Positions 1-9,000 of a stretch of DNA of 10,721 nucleotides are shown piece by piece (position 1 is the stretch's first letter; each line of letters begins with the position of its first letter). A program made the translations under genes and the position numbers. The DNA lies in assembly GCA_024405585.1 (NCBI GenBank), contig JAKSOM010000026.1, positions 1 through 10,721 of the forward strand. Reading direction: 5' to 3'. Under the pieces are notes generated by a model, which ran no database searches, was not told the origin of the DNA, and saw only the letters and a list, made by a program, of their open reading frames with translations. Source of the DNA: Acidaminococcaceae bacterium (GTDB taxonomy: Bacteria; Bacillota; Negativicutes; Acidaminococcales; Acidaminococcaceae).

Positions 1-26
1 AACTTCTTTTAGTCATGCAAAAGCAA

Positions 27-3000
27 TCACATTTCGAAATTTTTCCAACAATTATAAGCATTACCGTCATTTTCCACTATCTGCACATTGGTTGTGTCCG
101 TTATAGTGTTACGGATGGTGGAAGTGATGCCGCCGGCTGCTGCCGCCGAAGCGGTGGCGCTTTCACCCACGTTAATAATATTGTGGCTGTATCCGCCCAC
201 AATCATCTTGCCGCCGGATTTGAGTTTTGCCTGTGTCTTCACGGCAGACAACTTGCCATTTGCATCTTTGGTAAAGTTGCCATTTACATCTTTGGCAAAA
301 GAACCGCCAATAAGGGTTTCGTTGCCAATAGTGACTTTGCTGTCAATACTGTTGCTCAACCCCGCAACGCCTACGCCTTTCATGGAACCGTACATCATAT
401 AATTGCTGTGCAAAGCGTCTTTCGTGCCGGTCTTTGTGGGGTCGGCAACCCCTTTATTTTGATTGAAATTGGTAGTGGTGAGAACATTTAAATTGCCGTC
501 TGTTGTTATCGTGGCATTATTTAATTCCGTAACATTCAGCACATCCGTATAGGTACGGATGCCATTGCCGCTGCCGCCAAGAATGGCGCCGCCCCATCCC
601 ACACAGGCAATTTTGCTGTCCGTATTATGGTTTGCCCCAACCGTTACATTTCCGGAAGCCGTAATGTCACCGCTAAGCAAAAGTTCCGCAACGAAATTGG
701 CATCATTCTTCACCCCGGCCGCCAAAGGCGTAATAGCAAGGGCAGAACCGGAATAAGCATTGGTTTCCATCGTGCCGGTCTGCTCCGTATGTGCCGTCAA
801 ATCAAGGTCATGCACTTTTAAGTTGTTGGCATCAAATTTCAGGGTTGCCTTGTTGTCAATGGTGTTCCGCACATAGTTAGTGCCGCCCAAATTGGCGGCA
901 GTCGTTGTCACTCCGCCAATAACATCATTAAAACAAATATCACTGACAGATTTAACGCTAAGGTCTGCCCGTTTTCCGAAACTGTAACCTTCCGCATTAA
1001 TCTTGCCAATTTGGGTATCCGCTTTGGCGGTGGAATTAACCCTGCTCTTATTTATTTCCACATTCAAAGCACCCACGGTTCCAAAATCTTCGTTGGCGTT
1101 CAAGGCAATGTCCTGAAAACCGTTGGTGATATCAATATCGTCACCTTTCAAAGTAACACCGTCTTTAATGCTCAAGGTGGCAGTGCTGTTCAAAGTTGAT
1201 TGTGCCAAAGTGCCCCTTCCGTCAATGCCATCAAAACCATAGAAGCCCACAGTGGCACTTAAATTGTAGTTATCTCCTGTGGTTTTCTTCTCCTTGAAGT
1301 TGTCCAAGGTAATTTTCGTACCTTTCAGTTTGGAATTACTGCCTGTGCTGTCTATTTTCAAGGAGAAATTGCTCTTGTCCGTTACCTCTGCACTCAAATA
1401 GCCGGCGGAAAAAACGTCAAAGCCGGGAGAAAGAATTTCTGCTTTCAATGACCTTGTGTCTTTGTTCTTGATGACAAGTTCCCCATTTGTGGCGTGTAAA
1501 GTACTGCTGTCCACAGTTATATTAACTTTGTCACGGCGTTCCACAAATGCCTCATTGACACTTGCAAGTTCAGCAGCATTGGCCCGCACCGGTGTTGCCT
1601 TAGCCGAAATCTTGCCATCCGTCTTATTCACAAATTCAACCTTTTTACCTGTCAAAGTGGCATTGTTGACTGTAATACCAATGTTTTGGTCGGTGGTGAC
1701 GAAATTGGTTATACCTGCACCTTTCACACCGAGTGCTTGCACTGACAATACTGAGGAATCCACCGTATCCTGCACATCCGTGCCTACCTCAATATCCCCG
1801 TTGGCATCGATTTCCACCCCTGACACTTTTGCCAGAATGCCTTTCTCCGTAACTGTACCTGAAGATGTTGTTGTGTGCTTAGTTAATACTCCCTTCGCCA
1901 CTTCGTCTATATCTTTGTCAATATCATCATTCCCGGATGTTCCGCCATAGGTCTTTGTTTCGTCATTGTCCGTGCCTGTCGGCTCGGTAATGTCGCCGGA
2001 AGCATCAGGATTGTTGAAAAGCAAACCATAGCCATTATCGTCCGTATCATTACTGGACGGTTTGGTAATAGTATAACCGGTGGTATTCTCATTGCCCAAA
2101 TTTATCCGTACCTTGGTACCTGCCGCCGTTACAAGGGAGAGGGAAATTGGATAAACAGCATCCGTAACCTTGGCATTTTCCTTTGCCAAAATCTGTACAT
2201 CCCGGGCATAAATTTTCTCATTGTTGCTGCCGACCACTTCCGCCAAAGCGGTAGTATTCATGTTTTCTGTAACAATATTGGCACCCACAGTAATAGCGCC
2301 AACTCCAACATTCACTGCTGTAAAGTCATTTTTGATGTCATTGAGGGAAAGAACTTTCAAGTTTGCCCTCTGTTGGTTGTTTGTTCCAATATTACTGTCC
2401 TTCACAAGGGCACGTGCCGTACCGTGCAATTCATTGTTCCAAACCGCAACCCCTGCTTCAATGCCTATGGAAACGCCAACGCCTATTTCCTGTGCGTCCG
2501 TCTTAATTGTATTGGTGGCATTCACTTCATCCACATTGTTAGCAGTAAAATTGGTATCCGTAATACCCTTGTGGGTAATATCTGCAAAATCAACCAGTGC
2601 AAGAGTTTCCGCCCGGTCAGATACTGTATAGACATTGGCAAAAGCGGCAACATTCCCTAAAATATTTTTTATTGCTGCCCAAATTATCTTTTCGGGAGAT
2701 GCATCTCCCGGAGCGAGTTGAAGTTTGGCGGCAACAACCACACTGGTGCCGCTTTCTGTAACATTTTCCTTGCGGTCCGCTTTAACCTCAGTCCGCAAAT
2801 CGTCCAATTTTACCGCCTTCAATGTGGCTTCGGTCTTGCCGGTCAAATCCACTACGCCTATATTGCCTACAGCCGCCAGATTAAAACTTATTCCCGGTTT
2901 CGTATCAAGACCTACGGACGCACCCACCGCCACATTTTTGATGTTTATAGTGTGGTCGGTGTTTGCCAAAACTTTGACATCTCCCACAGTGATAGTTGTC

Positions 3001-6000
3001 TTGTCAGCGTCTGTCAAGGTCACACCCTCTACTTTTTCCGTACCTGAAACCTTGGCATTGGTGTTCCGTTGCAAGGTGTCCTTTACCACACCGGCAACTG
3101 CCATCAACGAAAAAGAGCAAAAATCCGGTGAAACAGAGAAACCTGCTTTCACTTGGGCATCCACCGCCGTATCCTTGGTATAAACTTTGTCATTTGCCAA
3201 AACTTCCATAATGGAGGTGCTTTTACCTTTATTCTTATTGACGTCCGTAGTAATCAGCAGGGCTTCCGTATTGCCCTTTAACTCGTTGCATGCCGCCACA
3301 CCGGTACCGTCAAGGGTTAATGTTGTTTGTCCGCTAAATTGCAAAAGCAAGCCGCCGCTGGCAGCCACATTGTGATAAGTGTGGCCGGCATCCGCAGCGA
3401 TGTGCAGACCATATTGTTTATCTTTTTCGCCGCCATTTCCGTCAGGAACTTTGAGCGTAATATTTTCCACAGACAAGTTGCTACCCTTTACTTCCGCACG
3501 GGTATCACCGCTGAAAATATTTTTTGCCACGCTGACACCCAAAACACCGGCAACTGCCCTTTTCTTGTCATCCAAAAGGGACAAACTTAAATCCAAACCG
3601 CCTGCCACATTGGTAACGTCCTCTTTGGAGATAGCATCCACAAGGATGCCTTTGGCTTCAATGTCCATATTCTTTATCTCGGCAACCGTGTCATTGGCAA
3701 ATTCGTGCATGGCAACATTCACCGGTATGCTTACACTTCCCGGTATGCTCCCGGTATTTTTGTCAAGCCCCAACATACAGTTTGCCGCCACAGCGGTCAT
3801 AGAAAGGTCAGAATATGCCTTGACCTCTACCGCATTAAGTTTCGTCATAAGCAGTTGGCTTCCGTCTGTTGCCGTATTGCGGATGGCTGCCGTAGTGTCA
3901 ATATCACCCCGTGCCAATGCTATGCCGGCAAGGGCGCCAAGATTTTGAGAAAGACCCAAAGTGATGCTGTCGCCGGTGCTGACAATGTTGTTCTTGTTGT
4001 TGGCAAGTACGCTGACATTGTTCTGCACTGTCTGAGTGTCAAGAACGGGTTTGTAAGTGGAGTCCTCCACAATTGCCGCAACATCTTTATAAATATCACT
4101 AATCGCCACACTGCCGGAAAGGGTAATGGTGAACGGCGAAACCCCTGGTTGTAAAGAACTGCCGCTAAAACTGCCGCTGAAACCGCCACCGGCGGCAATG
4201 CTCTTTAATGTGGATTCATCTGCGGCATGGACAATCATATTTCCCTTGCTATCGCAGAAGGTGATGGTTGCATCTTCCACCGCCGCCCTGTTGGCCTGCT
4301 TGGTGTCAATGGTTTCTTTCGTTGAAGTACCTTTCACGCTGTATGTGCCCACCTTGGACATTGCCATGTGGAAACCTGCATTGAGATTGTCAAACAAATG
4401 TATTTCCAATCCCGGTGCCACAGCCGTAAGACCGCTTTTATCATTGGTGGCTACGGTAAGGTTCTTCACATTGCTAATGGTGGATTTTTTCTCTTGGTCG
4501 GCACCCGCTGCATCTTTGTATTTGTAAGTGCCGATAAGCGCTTCCGTATTGTTAGTCCCCTTGTTGTAAGCGATTGCACCATGCAAATCTGCCGAAATAC
4601 CCTCTTTGGAACTGCTGGAATATGCGGCATCCACAGCCACAGAAGTCAACTGGAAGTTGTTCAAACCTTCCACAGTCAAATCACTGCCATTACCGTTCCA
4701 TGTTATGCCCAAGGCATTGGCTTTGGTATTGTTGCTCAACTCCGCCCCGGCATAACTCAACCCGGCAGACAGTCGGGAACCGCCACCAATGTCAATGGCA
4801 CCTGCCACACCTACCACATGGCTGTAATCAGTTGCATTCACTGTTAAATTGCCGTCAGTGAATGTGGAATTTTCTGCCAAGGCAATAATGTTGTTTTTGA
4901 TATTGTTTTGAACACCGGAACCAATCCCGGCGAACAATGCTTTGTCACTTCCGTGATAACCGTCATCTGCTGCCCCGCCTGTTACTGCCAATCCTGCAGC
5001 CACACCAACGATGCGGGTATCGCCCCGGCTTTGGACAACAACACCGTTTTCATTTCCTATTTTATGTGTTGTTATATTTGTTGTTATATTGCTTTCGCCC
5101 TTAATCTCACTCTTGAAATTTTCATTAACATTGTTGACCACCACACCCACACCGGCATTGAGATATTTGGGGTCATCTGCATAATCGCCACTCGTCAAAG
5201 ACAAAGGTGCGGTTATGGCAACCCCGACCACTGTGTTGCCCGTATTGGTACTCGTATAGTCCTTAGATTTGTAACCCACAACTGCACTCTCACCGTCATC
5301 GTTGACCTTAACATCCACATCTGTATTTTTACCCGCAGAAGCAATGGCTTTGTCCGCCTCCTTGCCCTGCAAATCAAAACCTTTGCTTTCCAAAGTGCCT
5401 GCCAATGGATTGATGGAAAACTCTACATCCGGTTGGATATCACCGGCAGTAACATCCAAGGTTATCACTTTGATTGTGGTTCCATCCACTGTTGCCGTAG
5501 CATTGTTTGTCAGGTTATTGACTGACACCGCACCTTGAATTTCTGCCTTAACATCAAAACTAAACCCCAAATCTACCGCTGTTGCAACTTGGGTCAGTTT
5601 GTTCATGCTCCTGTCAATCAAGGTTCCCACATCATAATTGCCGCCCTTGATAAGTGCCACCACATTGTTAGTCACTTGGTTGACGGCAACCGCCGCCCCC
5701 AAATTTGCTTTTGCCTTGCTGACTTTTTCCACACTGATGCCGCCTGCCACCTGTACATCACCTAAAATGGCCTGATTGGTAACTTTTGCCGTATCTACAC
5801 TGATTGTTACATTTTCCTGCTTGGCGGCAACTTCATTCTTGGCTATATTGTTGATGGAAACGGATACGCCCAATCCGCCCAACGCAAATTCGTCGGCATT
5901 CTCATTTTTGACACTGCCAATGTTCAGGCCTGCCGCCACCTGCACACCTTTGCTCTGTGCCTGGGTAACAAAATTTTCCAAACTGCCGGAAACACCATTT

Positions 6001-9000
6001 ACAGTCGCTCCACGCACAACTGCATAAATTTCTTTGCCGGAAATCCTGTTGAATGCCACCTCTCCGCCCAATGCACCTTCAAGGGCAGAACTACCTGCAT
6101 TCCCCCCCATATAGGAAAATGCTCCCTCACCGCCGGCAGCCACTAAAACACTGCTGTCGTTTGCCAGTACCTGCAAATTTTTAGCGGTCAGGTTCTTCAT
6201 TTCCACAATGGCGCCCGTCATTCCTTTATAAGTGTTGACAGAAAAACTGCCTGCCACAACAGAAGCGCTGCCACTGTCCCCCAACAGAGGTACGCCCAAC
6301 ATAGGGCCGCCGGGAGCCGGTGGAGGACTGCTTAATAAAAGGCCGCCGCCGGCATCACCACCATACCAATATTGTTTAAAATCGTTTATCGCTCCATAAT
6401 AATCGTTGTATGCCGGCCGAATAATCCCGGGGAACGGCCTTATAATCGGCAGAGGGGTTGGTTCCGGTTCCGGATCAGGATCCTCCGGGGCAGGAGTGGG
6501 AATGGGTGTGGGCTCCGGAGTCGGCGAAGGGGTGGGAGTCGGAATGGGGTTATCATTACCCCCATCTTCTCTTACTCCTTCCGCCTTGGAAGATGCCCCG
6601 GCAATAGTCAGGTTGACTTTCAGCCCGTAGGTATCGCTTTTTGCAGAAAGGGTGGTGCCTGCGGACAAGGAACCTGTATCAGTTGCACCTATTGTCCCTA
6701 ATTGGTAATACTTGTTATCATCCCCCAATGCTTGTCGTAAAACCTTCAAAGCATCCGCCGCCTCCCTGTCTTTGCGGGGATTATTATTACCTTCAGGCAA
6801 ATACAGAGCATTAAGTTTCCCTGCATTGAACGTAGCATTATAATAACCATTGTTCGCCGCAAGGACAAGATTATTGACTTCATAGTCAATAATGCCCACA
6901 CTGACGCCCACGCCAAAGCCGCCTTCTTTATTTACCTCATTTGCCAAAGCGGCCACAGCCATCGTAGTTTTGTTGCGGGTATATAAATCCAAACTTTTCG
7001 CAGCAGTAAGTTTTGCCCCATCGTCCACAGAAACAATACTGTTGCTGTGGCCGGAGATTGTCGGCACCATGCCCACCATACCAAATTTGGTGGCACGTCC
7101 TCCGCCAAATGCCAAATTCACAGCCACAATATCGTTGGTGGCTTGAAGAATCATCTTGTCGGTAGCTTCTTTAATCTTCTCGTAGGCCTGCTTATGTTTC
7201 TCGTTGACAGCATCCTTTCTGAGGTAAATGTAATTTGTTATAACAGGTCTTTCATTTAACACCTCTTGCTTTTTTTCATCCGTTGTTGCTTCCTTATATT
7301 TTTCAGCACTCTCTTTTTCCTTATCATCAAACTTAACATTATCCAAAAATTTGGTGTTGCCGTTAGCGGTCAGATTAACAGCGTCACCCACCACCACCAC
7401 CGCATCAAATTTGTTGCTGGAAATCACCGCATTACCGCCTAAGAAATTAACAGCGCCGGAATCCTTGTAACCCGGCAGAACCGGCGACCAAATTTTTCCT
7501 GCCGTTCCGCCAACACTAATCAGACGGCCTTCCGTAGCGGCGGCAATTTCAATGGTGCCGCCCAAAATATTGTTTAGATGGCCTATTACAACATCCGCCC
7601 TGTTGTTGGTGCGGGTAACCGCCACCGCCCCTGATAAGGCATCCGCCACATGTTCGCCTGTAGGGTCGCCGGCACGGCTGGAAACGGAAATATTGCTGAT
7701 TACACCCAAAGGATTGGCAAGAGTTTCGTAAATAGTCCCCACAATCCCCGCCAACCCCATCACGGCGGAAACAATACTGCCATCGGTGTTCCGTTGCACC
7801 GGCTTGTAGCGTAAATCTATATTACCGGCTCCCGAACCTAATGTGAAATTCTCCGGCATTTCCGCACCATCTGCGTTCCACACCGGTTGTGAATAACTGG
7901 CCGCATTATAAACCCCATCATCAGAACTGTTATATTTGTTCAATACTTGTCCGTAGATTTCCCCTGTTTCCAGCATCAGTTTTCCCAAAGAGTTGTCGCT
8001 GTCCGCCTCTTGGAACTTTTGCATATCCCCTTCGGCATCATCAAAATAATTGGCAGGGTCATAATCGTTGCCAAGATTTGCAGAGCCGTTTGCGGTACCG
8101 TTCGTTCCGAAAACTTTTTCATAGGCCGCATTAACCTTGGATGAGTGGTTAAAAGCATCCTTAAAACTTATTCTCCATGATTTCCAAGCGTCCGGCACAT
8201 TTGTGAGAAGACCTACAAAACCTTCTGCCCACTTTTTGGGCCGGTAATCATCACACAACACACTCTTGGCATCTATCTTCACCGTGCCGACAGATGCGGT
8301 TATATTATTTAGGGAAATATCACCATCAACCCGTTGCTCTTTTTCCATAAGCACAATATCGGCAGTGTTGTCAACATCCGTAATTGCCACGGCGGCACCC
8401 ATAGAAGCGTTGCCTGTCCCTGTTGTACATGCTTTGTTGGCAACATTACTTTTGGCACCGGCGGTAAAGTCCGGCATATTGGCGGTTGCCGTAATGCTTA
8501 GTGCTTGACTAAACTCCACTTTCTTTTTCTCGTCATCCTTATAAGCCACCACATCCGGCCCGTTAGCAGTAATCCGTGCCTTGCCACCCACCACTACTTC
8601 CGCTGCATTTTTGACATTGGTTACAGCAATACTGCCGCCTACAGAATAATATTTGGAAGTACCAGTTCCTTCAACATGTACGCCATCAATAGCACGTTCA
8701 ATGGCTTCCCTAATCTTATCCTGGTCTTTTGCTTTCAGTTTATTGTACTCTTCTGAATTTAGATATTGGACACCCTTAGTAACACTGCCCCAAAAACCGC
8801 CGGTTGTCGTATCCGTTTCAATGCGGTTGGATGCGGAGTTGCTCGGTTTCATAGTACTGTCGGCGGCAATATTTACAATCCCGCCGGATTCAATCACACC
8901 TTCCACATCCACATTGGCAGCGGCATCCGCCACCGCCACACCTATGGCGGCGTTCACCGTGGCACGGTCATTGGTTTCAACCAATGGCGAATTAGACACT

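Noticed and set aside
1..16. Possible start of a downstream minus-strand gene (ATG at 14-16, MTKRS...)
   Set aside because: Only five codons are visible before the edge and there is no Shine-Dalgarno at proper spacing, so it cannot be supported.
1..60. Terminator after the stop codon
   Set aside because: Only 26 bases follow the stop and they show no GC-rich inverted repeat with a T-tract.
1824..2108. RTX calcium-binding repeats
   Set aside because: Asp and Gly are frequent, but no tandem GGxGxDxxx nonapeptides are seen.
4908..5525. A 205-codon plus-strand open frame and similar antisense frames at 15-491, 1456-1950, 3379-3948 and 8653-9120
   Set aside because: All are opposite the repeat array. 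Low stop frequency in the reverse strand follows from the Val/Ala/Asn/Thr-rich codon content of the real gene. Several are Cys/His-rich nonsense proteins.
6279..6563. LPXTG-type cell-wall anchor or membrane-spanning region around the Pro-rich linker
   Set aside because: No LPxTG motif is present, and the segment is mid-protein with no hydrophobic segment plus basic tail after it.
7750..7780. Transmembrane helix at residues 984-1000 (SAVMGLAGIVGTIYETL)
   Set aside because: The hydrophobic stretch is short and interrupted by glycine, threonine and glutamate, and the protein is secreted. I note it as part of the insert rather than as a membrane anchor.
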